This document shows, piece after piece, positions 8,592 to 16,906 of a DNA stretch of 32,572 nt. The stretch spans positions 1 through 32,572 of the forward strand of contig JAAAFW010000009.1 in assembly GCA_019352875.1 (NCBI GenBank), read 5' to 3'. The stretch is from Pedobacter cryoconitis. GTDB taxonomy: Bacteria > Bacteroidota > Bacteroidia > Sphingobacteriales > Sphingobacteriaceae. The stretch's first letter is position 1; the number at the start of each line of letters is the position of its first letter. A model generated the notes under the pieces. That model made no database searches. It was not told where the DNA came from and was given only the letters and a program-made list of their open reading frames with translations. The position numbers and the translations under genes were made by a program.

Positions 8592-9149
8592 TTAAGAGAG
8601 AAAGAGAGCTACAAAAAGCAGGAATGATAAGTCTTTACGTAATATTTTCATACCTGCAGTAATCTGATTCTTCACCGTTTGAACTGATACGCCGAGTTCT
8701 GAGGCAATTTCCTTGATGGATTTCTCCTGCTTTCTACTCATAGAAATAATCAGTCGCATTTTTTCAGGTAACCGGGACAATGCTGCATCTAATTCCTTAT
8801 TCAGATCTTCCAGTATCAATTTGGTGTCGGTTGCATCGGTAACTTGTTCGTGCATCAGTAAGCCAAAAGCTTCTTGATGCACAGTTCTTAAATCAGAAGA
8901 TTTAAAATAATTAATGACTTTATATTTCACGGCGCCGTGAAAATAAGCGCCTAGAGTGGTATTAATAATTATGTTATTACGGTTCTCCCAAAGGGAGATG
9001 AAGATTTCCTGGGTAATATCCTGTGCAATAGTGTCGTCTCCTAATCTTTTAAAAGCTGCATCGAAAACCTGTTCCCAATAAGTATGGTAGATTTCTTCCA
9101 TGGCCAAACGGTTGCCATTTTTAAGCGAACTAAGTAAATCTATCTCCAA
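8592..9149 (-). CDS. ECF RNA polymerase sigma factor (Bacteroidetes SusC-linked type)
   Basis: The 185-residue protein contains sigma region 2 (about 18-85, with AQDITQEIFISLWENR) and sigma region 4 (about 118-172, with LPEKMRLII and the helix-turn-helix KEIASELGVSVQTVKNQI). It ends in a short hydrophobic tail (FLLFVALF), which I recall as common in this subfamily. It is the first gene of the FecR-SusC-SusD-phosphatase unit and would direct RNA polymerase to that locus when the anti-sigma factor is relieved. It is divergent from the glycosidase-like gene starting at 9375. I find no clear housekeeping promoter in the 225-base gap on its side. Confidence 0.95.
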   Translation of the reverse strand: MEIDLLSSLKNGNRLAMEEIYHTYWEQVFDAAFKRLGDDTIAQDITQEIFISLWENRNNIIINTTLGAYFHGAVKYKVINYFKSSDLRTVHQEAFGLLMHEQVTDATDTKLILEDLNKELDAALSRLPEKMRLIISMSRKQEKSIKEIASELGVSVQTVKNQITAGMKILRKDLSFLLFVALFLS

Positions 9150-9300
9150 AGGATTTGCCTGATTAATTTGAGGCGAATCTAGGTTTGCTATGTTTCATTA
9201 ATGTTAATAAATATTAAACTCATAGTTTTGGCCATTTTTCCCGGATTTTTGGAGAAAATAGTATCAAAAATCTGGGCGATATATTAAATATATGCCTTAA

Positions 9301-9308
9301 TATCTTTG
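9301..9308 (+). promoter_or_regulatory. Candidate Bacteroidetes -7 element (TATCTTTG)
   Basis: TATCTTTG matches the TANNTTTG -7 consensus of the Bacteroidetes primary sigma factor. It lies 66 bases before the ATG at 9375. No TTTG -33 box is found at the expected 19-21 base spacing, so the call is weak. If real, transcription starts beyond 9308, which would exclude a translation start at 9306. Confidence 0.35.
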
Positions 9309-9374
9309 TATTACCAATTTGAATGCCGGTTGCTTTCCCCGATTTTTCTTACTTTAACATTAAAACTAAATGAC

Positions 9375-10661
9375 ATGAACTTCTCAGCATTAAAGACTTT
9401 ACCACTCCTGATATTATTTTCAATCGCTTTTAGTACCCTGGCGCAAAAGCAGCAGCCAGTAAAAACTGAGATCATTAAACGGGACGGAGGATACACACTG
9501 CTTCGCGGAGGAAAACCTTATTTTATCAAAGGAGCTGGCGGCACTAACTACATGGACCGGCTAAAGGCGTATGGTGGAAATTCCATTCGCACCTGGAATA
9601 CAACCAATGGACAGAAAGTACTGGACGATGCACAGAGGTTGGGTCTAACAGTAACCATGGGGATAGGAGTTGGTATTGAGCGTCATGGTTTCAATTATGA
9701 TGACCCTGCGGCGGTTGCAGCGCAGTTAGAGCGAATTCGCGAAGAAGTACTAAAATATAAGGATCATCCGGCGCTGCTGGTCTGGGGTATCGGTAATGAG
9801 TTGAATCTGGAGTATAAAAATCCGAAAGTCTGGGATGCAGTTAATGAGATTGCGGAAATGATTCATCAGCTTGATCCAAACCATCTGGTTACGACCATGC
9901 TTGCGGGGATCAATCAACGGGAAATAGATTATATCAAAGAGAAGTGTCCTGCACTGGATTTGATATCCGTTCAGGTATACGGTGGGCTGGCTTCTGTGCC
10001 AGACCAGATAAAGGCGACTGGATGGGATAAGGCATATATGGTTACAGAATGGGGTCCGACAGGGCACTGGGAAGGGCCACAAACACCGTGGAAAGCCTCT
10101 GTAGAAGAGACTAGCAGTGAAAAAGCAGCAGTTTATAAAAGCCGTTACGAAGCCTCCATCTTAAAGGATAAGCATTGCATTGGCTCTTATGTATTTTTAT
10201 GGGGTCAGAAACAGGAACGTACACCTACATGGTACGGGCTGTTTACGGAAGCTGGTGAAGAAAATGAGGTGGTTGATGTGATGCAATATCTGTGGTCAGG
10301 AAAATGGCCTAAGAACCGGGCACCGCACCTGGAATCATTCCGTCTTGACGGTAAAAAGGTATTGGATTTTATCTACCTGAGTCCCGGAAAAATATATCCT
10401 GCGGAGATTAGCGTTACCGATCCTGATAACGACAAGCTCACAACACGCTGGGAACTGTTGCCGGAGAGTACCGATCTAAAGACAGGCGGCGACCGCGAAA
10501 CCCGGCCGAAAGCTATTCCTGACCTTGTAAAAAGTACCGCAGTTGATAAAGCTATGGTGACTGCGCCGGATCGGGAAGGGGCGTACCGGTTATTTATTTA
10601 TGTCTCCGACGGAAATAATAATGTAGCAACGGCAAATATTCCTTTCCTCGTAAAAAAATAG
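9375..10661 (+). CDS. Secreted GH2-like TIM-barrel glycosidase
   Basis: From the ATG at 9375 the protein has 428 residues and an immediate signal peptide (ending T-L-A-Q near residue 24). An in-frame ATG at 9306 would bury that signal behind 23 residues, so the later start is chosen. Residues about 45-310 resemble the catalytic barrel of glycoside hydrolase family 2 and related clan GH-A enzymes. The acid/base pair is Asn141-Glu142 in VWGIGNELN and the likely nucleophile is Glu225 in YMVTEWGPTG. Residues about 318-428 form a beta-sandwich module with a VTDPDNDKLTTRWE motif. The N-terminal sugar-binding and Ig domains of full GH2 enzymes are absent. The substrate is unknown. A small lipoprotein gene follows 86 bases later on the same strand. 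Confidence 0.8.
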   Translation: MNFSALKTLPLLILFSIAFSTLAQKQQPVKTEIIKRDGGYTLLRGGKPYFIKGAGGTNYMDRLKAYGGNSIRTWNTTNGQKVLDDAQRLGLTVTMGIGVGIERHGFNYDDPAAVAAQLERIREEVLKYKDHPALLVWGIGNELNLEYKNPKVWDAVNEIAEMIHQLDPNHLVTTMLAGINQREIDYIKEKCPALDLISVQVYGGLASVPDQIKATGWDKAYMVTEWGPTGHWEGPQTPWKASVEETSSEKAAVYKSRYEASILKDKHCIGSYVFLWGQKQERTPTWYGLFTEAGEENEVVDVMQYLWSGKWPKNRAPHLESFRLDGKKVLDFIYLSPGKIYPAEISVTDPDNDKLTTRWELLPESTDLKTGGDRETRPKAIPDLVKSTAVDKAMVTAPDREGAYRLFIYVSDGNNNVATANIPFLVKK

Positions 10662-10747
10662 ACGGGAAAAACGGGAGCTGAAAATAGTTAATAGTATGCT
10701 TAACAGATATATGGAATTCACTTCAAATGTGCATCATCAAAATAAAC

Positions 10748-11227
10748 ATGAAAAGAGGCCTCCTGTATATTTTACTTGCTGTCATATTTGCCGGGTGTCA
10801 AAATCCGCCTGAAAAGAAGCGTGTTTTAGTGATGAACGCTAAGCGGTATTTTCCCAATACCCTGGCTAACAAAATATTTGTAACGGACAGACTGTTCGCG
10901 TTTGTATCTGATACTTCGGATTATTCACTTAAGGTGTCAGATACTATCAGGAGCGTGTTTACAGGGAATGTTCTTAAATTCACAGATACAATACATTTTG
11001 TTAGTTCATTTCATACCTGGTGCGGAAATGATCGCTTTGACACAGTCTATGGGAGATATTATTTTACTGATAGTTTAAAGATTAGTTTTTACACCGACAG
11101 CATTACCCGTTTTGGTGAATGCAGCACAGTCACAGAACATACCAAATCCAGGCCTGCCTTGAATTTATATCTGGTCAAGGATGACAAGGGGCATCTGGAG
11201 CTTATTCACGGACCTGCTGTAATTTAG
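10748..11227 (+). CDS. Small lipoprotein of unknown function
   Basis: From the ATG at 10748 the protein has 159 residues and begins with a lipoprotein signal, with lipidated Cys17 in FAGC. An upstream ATG at 10727 would place seven residues before the signal and is less likely. The mature part is rich in Thr, Ser, Phe and Asp, with two further cysteines (HTWCGND and RFGECST) that could form a disulfide. I recognise no family. It lies 86 bases after the glycosidase-like gene with no promoter or terminator visible between them, so it may be co-transcribed. Confidence 0.75.
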   Translation: MKRGLLYILLAVIFAGCQNPPEKKRVLVMNAKRYFPNTLANKIFVTDRLFAFVSDTSDYSLKVSDTIRSVFTGNVLKFTDTIHFVSSFHTWCGNDRFDTVYGRYYFTDSLKISFYTDSITRFGECSTVTEHTKSRPALNLYLVKDDKGHLELIHGPAVI

Positions 11228-11255
11228 TGGGCTTTTAGGTGGTACAGCCAGATTC

Positions 11256-11340
11256 ATAGAAAACCCCGCTCTTTTGAAGTGAACCCCAAAAGTTGGACAA
11301 AAACTTTTGGGGTTCACACCATTTTGGCGGGGTTTTCTAT
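11256..11340. terminator. Nested two-step palindrome between convergent genes
   Basis: An outer 14-bp perfect stem (11256-11269 with 11327-11340) encloses an inner 16-bp perfect stem (11279-11294 with 11302-11317) on a 7-base loop. Nine unpaired bases lie on each side between the stems. A and T tracts border the outer stem, so it can end transcription from both the lipoprotein gene (plus) and the gene at 11365 (minus). The double stem is larger than a terminator needs. Confidence 0.8.
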
Positions 11341-11364
11341 TTTTATTTCAAATGGTGAGCTAGC

Positions 11365-11739
11365 TTAGTTTTCTTTTACACGCACACCAACGGCATCAAA
11401 CATATTCATCAGCGTTCCTTTGGTATTATCCTGGTCAACCGGATTTAAGGTGAGTGTCACATCATAATTCTGGATATTAAAAGCCGCAGTAATCGACTTT
11501 TCATTCTGATCGATCTGTGTGATTGTAGATACCTCGGTATTGGTAGAGTCACGAACTACTCCCGTAAGTTCTGTACCCTTCTTCTCCAGGACCAGTGTTA
11601 TCTTGGCATCTCCATTCGGCGTGCCGAATACTGTAACGTTCCATTTTCCTGCGAAATAATCTGCAGTGGTTTGTGCCGAAGCATTAAGGCAGAAGAACAG
11701 ACCGAGGGTAAGTGTGAAAACTAAGCTTAACTTTTTCAT
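11365..11739 (-). CDS. Small secreted beta-rich protein of unknown function
   Basis: The 124-residue protein has a clear signal peptide (1-23, ending A-S-A-Q). The mature part starts with YFAGKWNVTVFG and continues in alternating strands (KITLVLEKKGTELTGVVRD), like a small lipocalin or calycin-type barrel. I infer that fold only from the strand pattern and the Gly-x-Trp motif near the N-terminus. No catalytic residues are evident. It converges on the lipoprotein gene across the nested palindrome and lies 102 bases downstream of the RemB-like gene on the same strand. Confidence 0.75.
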   Translation of the reverse strand: MKKLSLVFTLTLGLFFCLNASAQTTADYFAGKWNVTVFGTPNGDAKITLVLEKKGTELTGVVRDSTNTEVSTITQIDQNEKSITAAFNIQNYDVTLTLNPVDQDNTKGTLMNMFDAVGVRVKEN

Positions 11740-11841
11740 ATTGATTTATAAGTGGTTAAATAAATGGTTGCTTATTAAAGACTTATACAATATAAACATT
11801 ATTATAACGAAATTCATCTGATCAGAAATAACCTTCGGAAT

Positions 11842-13473
11842 TTAAAAATCATAGTACAGGTTTCTGAATGTGCTGCGCAGACCGATAGTAAATAATGAAG
11901 TTTTATTGTTGTAATTTTTATTGTCTTCATTGCGGTAGGTATATCCGGCTTCGATGCGCAGGTTATATTTCGGGTTAATTACATATGCGGCTCTGCTTTC
12001 AGCATAGAACAGTTGTGTCGATAATCCCTGACCAATCCGGTTTCCATAATCTGTGGTAAATTCATCATAAGATTTAAAAATGTCCTTACCAGAATTCCAG
12101 CCATACTGATCCAGTCCGTATGTTCCATAACTACCGTGTAACTGAAAATCAAATCTTCCTGCCGAATAATTCCATATTGTTAAGTACTCTCTGAAATTAG
12201 CACCAAAAGGGTGAGCAAGTGGCTGTGCATTATTGGAGTAGCTCGTTATACCTTTAAAATGTGAGTAAGTGTAGGGACGTGCCAAATTGTATTCCGCCAG
12301 ATAATTTAAGTTCTTAACACCAAAAACGTTGTATCCTTTCACACCAGCCTGGGCTGCCCATTTATTGTGGGAGAAGCCGCGGTTACTAAAGAACTCTTTG
12401 GCTTTGAAGTCATCCAGTTGAAACTGGCCGTAAAGCACCATATTTTTGAAGGGTTTATATTTACCGGAAACTCCCAGGTGTATTTTGTCAGGTGAATTGG
12501 AGTCCATCGTTTCCATCGGGCGCAGGAAAATTACCGGATTCAGATAATTGAGGTTGACACCTCTGTAACTCCCATCCAGATTTGTTGGCGACCAAATCAC
12601 AGATTGAAATAAACCTATACTAACTCTGCTGCTGATATTCCAGTCCAGAAACTGAAAAGCACCCCACTTGTATTGGTTTGCCACACCTCTGTCCATACTG
12701 AAGCGGGGAGCAAGAGGATCAATCATATAGGCCCACATACTCATATATTGTACCTTTCCGAGTTCGCCTGTAAGTTTTAAAGAAGTATAGGGAGAGGAGA
12801 CATCCGAAAGGAATAAGGAGCGGTAACCATCGCCGATAAAATTCTTATCATGGCCAAAAGTAATGTTTAAGTGATCTTTGATGGCAGCATAGGACATTAC
12901 TGCTGTGACATAAGAAAAATCGGTGTCTTTATTATTGGGGTCAAAATCTTTAATAGACTGTCCTGGTACGACTTTATACTGATTAATAAAATCATGAACA
13001 TAAGGAGTAAACAAGGCTTGGTTCTCATAACCACTGGTATAAAACGAGAACCGGTCACCAATATTTAATCCGAACTGATAACCACGGGTATTTAGCCACG
13101 TCTTATTATTACGTTTAAAATCGCGGCCTATCTGCAGATCTGGTAAAAAATCTGCATAAAAAGTGTATTGATCCGTTTTAATATCAATGAGATGTTCGTT
13201 CAATAGTTTTCTGGGGATCCAGCCTTTCCTGGTGGTATCCGTACCGAGATTCATTAACGAGTCATACCGGAGACGGATTGCAGGGGTAATCAGATAAGGT
13301 TTCAGGGAGGTATGGATATTATTCTTCCCGTCATATAATGTCTCATTCAGCTTTTGGTTGAACTGATAAGAATGCGGCAGGTATTCGGCTTGCGCTAGAA
13401 CTTTGACCGGGCTAAGTATACCCGCATAAATAAACAGAATAAAGATTGGGATGCGGCAGTGTATACTCTTCAT
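11842..13473 (-). CDS. RemB/Wzi-like outer-membrane beta-barrel protein
   Basis: The preferred start at 13473 gives 543 residues with a signal peptide ending V-L-A-Q; ATGs at 13476 and 13491 are also possible. Numbered from the 13491 start, residues 212-235 contain the block FGHDKNFIGDGYRS followed by LFLSDVSSPY. I recognise this from Bacteroidetes proteins annotated as gliding motility RemB or capsule-assembly Wzi-like barrels. The rest alternates aromatic-rich strands and ends in a terminal Phe (NLYYDF), as expected for a BamA-inserted barrel. A role in surface polysaccharide display or adhesion is likely from the family. No capsule or gliding genes are adjacent, so the function stays open. 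Confidence 0.75.
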   Translation of the reverse strand: MKSIHCRIPIFILFIYAGILSPVKVLAQAEYLPHSYQFNQKLNETLYDGKNNIHTSLKPYLITPAIRLRYDSLMNLGTDTTRKGWIPRKLLNEHLIDIKTDQYTFYADFLPDLQIGRDFKRNNKTWLNTRGYQFGLNIGDRFSFYTSGYENQALFTPYVHDFINQYKVVPGQSIKDFDPNNKDTDFSYVTAVMSYAAIKDHLNITFGHDKNFIGDGYRSLFLSDVSSPYTSLKLTGELGKVQYMSMWAYMIDPLAPRFSMDRGVANQYKWGAFQFLDWNISSRVSIGLFQSVIWSPTNLDGSYRGVNLNYLNPVIFLRPMETMDSNSPDKIHLGVSGKYKPFKNMVLYGQFQLDDFKAKEFFSNRGFSHNKWAAQAGVKGYNVFGVKNLNYLAEYNLARPYTYSHFKGITSYSNNAQPLAHPFGANFREYLTIWNYSAGRFDFQLHGSYGTYGLDQYGWNSGKDIFKSYDEFTTDYGNRIGQGLSTQLFYAESRAAYVINPKYNLRIEAGYTYRNEDNKNYNNKTSLFTIGLRSTFRNLYYDF

Positions 13474-13508
13474 CATTTCGGGAATCAGCATGGCTCATTT
13501 TTAAATGG

Positions 13509-13516
13509 CAAAACTA
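13509..13516 (-). promoter_or_regulatory. Candidate -7 element for the RemB-like gene
   Basis: On the minus strand the bases read TAGTTTTG, matching TANNTTTG. They lie 35 bases before the preferred start at 13473. No good -33 box is seen at the right distance, so support is weak. Confidence 0.3.
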
Positions 13517-13603
13517 CATTCACGAAATTAGCTCCTGCTTAGAATGGGATTAAGCAGGATTAGAAACGCATTAAAATCCTTTAATATCCGTTTGTCTGAT
13601 AGC

Positions 13604-14362
13604 TTATTTATCTAGCCAGGCTTTAAACAGCGGTGCTTTTTCCCGACTGATAAAAACTTCTTTCTGGTTGTCTTTTTTTAATGTGATTTTTAGTTTACCA
13701 TTGAAAGAGTTATAGATTTTATCTATACTGTCTACACTTAATATAATCTGCCTGTTGCCACGAAAGAATAATTCAGGATCCAGCTCCTCTTCCAGTTCAT
13801 CGAGTGTCTGTTGAATACAGATTGATTTTCCGGAATCCAGAAACAGGTGTGTCAGTTTAAACTCGGAGTAAATAAAGCTGATTTCATTTGTTCCGATTGA
13901 CATATAACCATCATGTACCGGGATCAGGAAACGTCTTCGATAAGAGGTCGTGCTTTGCTGGAACTGTTCCAAAATGCCCTGGATGTCAGTCATTTTTAAA
14001 TAATTGTTTTTTACCGGATTTACGCGTACCAGTGCCTGCTCTAATTCGTCTTTGTCAATAGGCTTTAACAGGTAATCCAGACTGTTCACTTTAAAGGCCC
14101 GTACTGCATACTCATCGTAAGCAGTGGTGAAAATTACAGGGCAGGCAACAGTGGTCTGACTGAAGATGTCGAAACTCAGTCCATCAGCCAGTCTGATATC
14201 CATTAAGATGACGTCAGGAGCAGGGTTGTTCCTGAGCCATTCCACACTGATTTTGACTGTTTCCAGTATACCCAGAATTTCTACGTCCGGATTGGATTCC
14301 AGTAAGATTCTTTTTAGTCTGGATGCATTATGTTTTTCGTCTTCAAGTATTAAAATCTTCAT
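13604..14362 (-). CDS. LytTR-family response regulator
   Basis: The 252-residue protein has a receiver domain (1-115) with acidic pocket E7-D8, phosphoacceptor D55 (VILMDIRL), switch T79/T80 and K100 (LLKPID). A LytTR DNA-binding domain follows (about 142-250, including FFRGNRQIILSVDSI). LytTR regulators bind direct repeats upstream of target genes. The gene starts 11 bases after the histidine kinase gene and is the last gene of the RND efflux unit. It therefore probably pairs with that kinase and may control the pump. Confidence 0.95.
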   Translation of the reverse strand: MKILILEDEKHNASRLKRILLESNPDVEILGILETVKISVEWLRNNPAPDVILMDIRLADGLSFDIFSQTTVACPVIFTTAYDEYAVRAFKVNSLDYLLKPIDKDELEQALVRVNPVKNNYLKMTDIQGILEQFQQSTTSYRRRFLIPVHDGYMSIGTNEISFIYSEFKLTHLFLDSGKSICIQQTLDELEEELDPELFFRGNRQIILSVDSIDKIYNSFNGKLKITLKKDNQKEVFISREKAPLFKAWLDK

Positions 14363-14373
14363 ATCCGCTTCAG

Positions 14374-15477
14374 TTAAAGTAAAGGAAGGAAAACCTGAAA
14401 CAGTTCATTATCGTCATTGATTAACGGTTCTTGCCCTGCTAAAAGCCTGTATCGTTCTTTAATATTATGTAGGCCCATTCCGGATGATGGAATGGTCACT
14501 GGTATACGCTGAAGATTATTGCTGATCACGACCTGATCGGAGATAGAACTTATTGAAATATATAATGGGTTTTCTGCGGATGCGATATTATGTTTAATCG
14601 CATTTTCAATAAGTAACTGGATCGTAATCGGGGGAATAGACTTTTCCAATGCCTGTTCAGTAAGTTCTATGGTAACGCGGACATTATCGCCGTGCCTGAT
14701 GGAAATAAGATATAGATAAGCAGTAACAAATTTAATTTCTTCTTTTAGTGGAACAAGATTCTTTTTCAGGTTCTGGATCATATACCGGTAAACCCTGGCC
14801 AGGTTATCCAGGAAAGCATTTGCCTGCGGAAGGTCGCCATTCATCAGCTCAGACAGGGTGCTGAAATTATTGAACATGAAATGAGGATCCAGCTGCAGTT
14901 TGAGCGATTGTAATTCTGCATGCATAGCGACCTCCTTAAGTTCCAATGTATGGATACGCAGTTCGGCAGCTTCAGACATGGAAACTTTCCATTTCCTCAG
15001 TAAATAATAACCGGTATTTGCCAGGCTCACGATCACTGAAACAATAATACAAACTACACAGAACTGCCAGATACTCAGGTTTTCCTGTGGGGTGAGTTTT
15101 TGATTTCCGTAAATCAGTACAAATACCCTGTCCTGCATATAGAGCATGATGATAACTGATACGATAATCAGTGCTGTCTGGACCAAAAACCTGACCAGGG
15201 AAGATCCCGACCAGGGCATTAACCTGTCCATGAGCGAACTGATGGACTGGCTGAATTCGATAATAGCCCAGCTAAGTAAAATGCCCATTGTGAATTCCAC
15301 GAACATTTCCTGTGCGGAATAATCGAGATAACATTTCCAGTTTTCACTAAATGGGTCCACCAGGTATACCAGCAGGTAAATCGTGAAAAAGACCACTGGT
15401 ATGAACAGTAATCTCATCTGTATATGTCTTTTTATCTCTTGCTGCATGGTATTTATTATACTTAATTCCGGAGACAT
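14374..15477 (-). CDS. LytS/YehU-type sensor histidine kinase
   Basis: The 367-residue protein has four predicted membrane segments (about 22-42, 58-80, 94-115, 136-160) and no periplasmic sensor domain. A His_kinase (PF06580) region follows with H199 in LKLQLDPHFMFNNFSTL. The ATPase motifs are the N-box ENAIKHN (291-297) and the G-box GMGLHNIKERY (about 333-343). The start at 15477 lies two bases after the upstream stop; a start at Met11 (15447) is possible. With so little extracytoplasmic sequence, it probably senses a membrane-linked signal. It pairs with the LytTR regulator directly downstream. Confidence 0.93.
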   Translation of the reverse strand: MSPELSIINTMQQEIKRHIQMRLLFIPVVFFTIYLLVYLVDPFSENWKCYLDYSAQEMFVEFTMGILLSWAIIEFSQSISSLMDRLMPWSGSSLVRFLVQTALIIVSVIIMLYMQDRVFVLIYGNQKLTPQENLSIWQFCVVCIIVSVIVSLANTGYYLLRKWKVSMSEAAELRIHTLELKEVAMHAELQSLKLQLDPHFMFNNFSTLSELMNGDLPQANAFLDNLARVYRYMIQNLKKNLVPLKEEIKFVTAYLYLISIRHGDNVRVTIELTEQALEKSIPPITIQLLIENAIKHNIASAENPLYISISSISDQVVISNNLQRIPVTIPSSGMGLHNIKERYRLLAGQEPLINDDNELFQVFLPLL

Positions 15478-15479
15478 AC

Positions 15480-16880
15480 TTAATTCCAGCCTCCGCCCAA
15501 AGCACGGTAAAGTGCAATGCGTACAGCTGCCTGATCTCTTTGAAGCTGGGCAGTTTGCAAACGGGACTGAAGGTAATTATTATTTGCGTTAATGATCTCC
15601 AGGTAATTGACCATTCCTGTGCTGAAAAGTATTCCCGCAGACTTTATTCCGGCTTCTAATGCCCTTTCCCTGTTTAAAGCGGCTTTCATTTGTAAATCCA
15701 GCTTTTCTTTGCTAATCAGCGCATCAGAAACTTCGGAATATCCGGTTAGAACTGCCTGACGAAAGTTGAATACCTCTTTTTCTCTTTCAATTACTGCCTG
15801 CTGATATTGTGTTTTTAATCGTTTACGCTGAAATACGGGCTGTGTAATACCGCCCATAACATTACCAAATAATGACCCGGGTATACTGAACCAGTTTGAT
15901 GACTTAAAGGCATTGAGGCCGCCGTTTGCAGTGATTGTCAAAGTAGGATATAGAGTTGCCTGAGCAATTCCGGCTCGGGCATTTGCAGCTTTCAAGCTGT
16001 ATTCAGCGGCTTTGATATCAGGTCTGAAGGCGAGTAAAGATACCGGGTATCCGTGATGATCCTCCGCCCGGAATTCTGCGCCTGGTTGTTCTGTACGTTT
16101 AACCCGGCTCGCGAACGTACCGGTAAGTAAGCTCAGTGCATTCTCCTGAAGAGCAATACTTTGTTCGATCTGGGGAATGAGTTGCCTGGTCATCTCAAGC
16201 TGCGCTTCTGCCTGTTGCAGACCTAAGGAAGTAGTTTCTCCAACTTCATACTGTACCTGAAGAAGTTTATATGTACTGTCGCTCAGTGCGAAACTCTGAT
16301 TTGCGATATGCAGCTGCTCATCCAGCATAATCAAGTTGTAGTAAGCATTTGCGACATCTGCAATCAGCCTGGTTTGTACCGTTTTTTTGACTTCTATATT
16401 TTGCAGCATCAACGCAAGAGCTTCTTCTTTTTCTCTTTTAATACGTCCGAAGATGTCGATTTCCCAGCTAAAGCCCAGGGATGCGGTATAATCTTCAATA
16501 TCGCGGGAACCGGTGAACTGTTCGTTCCCAATCCCTGCAAGACTATTTTTAGAAGAGATGTTATGGCTGCCATTTACCTGGGCAGTCAGTTCAGGCAAAT
16601 AATTTAGTCTGACCCTTTTTAAGGTAAGCTGAGCGCTGCTGATATTAGCCAGTGCAACTTTCAGATCATTGTTTTTGGCTAATGCAGTATCAATCAGCTC
16701 TACCAAAACCTTGTTCCTGAAGAAAGATTTACTGTCTGGCAGCGTAAGCGTATCGGTCAAAGCAACGGCATCCCGGAATGTGCCAGGCAGGCCGGTTTCT
16801 GGCTTTACATAGTCTTTTCCTATTTTACAGGAAGCAACTGAAAGCATGGATATACCTATAATGAGATGTTTTAAATTCAT
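15480..16880 (-). CDS. RND efflux outer-membrane lipoprotein (OprM/NodT family)
   Basis: The 466-residue protein has a lipoprotein signal with Cys18 (SVASC) and the opening GKDYVKPE typical of OprM/NodT-type TolC proteins. Two OEP repeats are visible, with coiled-coil helices rich in Gln, Ala and Leu and the conserved segments LRPDIKAAEYSLKAANARAGIAQATLYPTL and FSTGMVNYLEIINANNNYL. The protein ends ALYRALGGGWN, as the family does. These proteins form the trimeric exit duct of RND pumps. It follows its permease gene by 26 bases. Confidence 0.95.
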   Translation of the reverse strand: MNLKHLIIGISMLSVASCKIGKDYVKPETGLPGTFRDAVALTDTLTLPDSKSFFRNKVLVELIDTALAKNNDLKVALANISSAQLTLKRVRLNYLPELTAQVNGSHNISSKNSLAGIGNEQFTGSRDIEDYTASLGFSWEIDIFGRIKREKEEALALMLQNIEVKKTVQTRLIADVANAYYNLIMLDEQLHIANQSFALSDSTYKLLQVQYEVGETTSLGLQQAEAQLEMTRQLIPQIEQSIALQENALSLLTGTFASRVKRTEQPGAEFRAEDHHGYPVSLLAFRPDIKAAEYSLKAANARAGIAQATLYPTLTITANGGLNAFKSSNWFSIPGSLFGNVMGGITQPVFQRKRLKTQYQQAVIEREKEVFNFRQAVLTGYSEVSDALISKEKLDLQMKAALNRERALEAGIKSAGILFSTGMVNYLEIINANNNYLQSRLQTAQLQRDQAAVRIALYRALGGGWN

Positions 16881-16906
16881 GTGATTTTCGTTTGATTTTG
16901 CCTGTG

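Noticed and set aside
9306..9374. N-terminal extension of the GH2-like protein
   Set aside because: It would put 23 residues before a clear signal peptide and overlaps a candidate -7 promoter element.
11817..11826. 10-bp palindrome TCTGATCAGA downstream of the RemB-like gene
   Set aside because: It is too short and has no loop or T-run, so it is expected by chance in sequence of this length.
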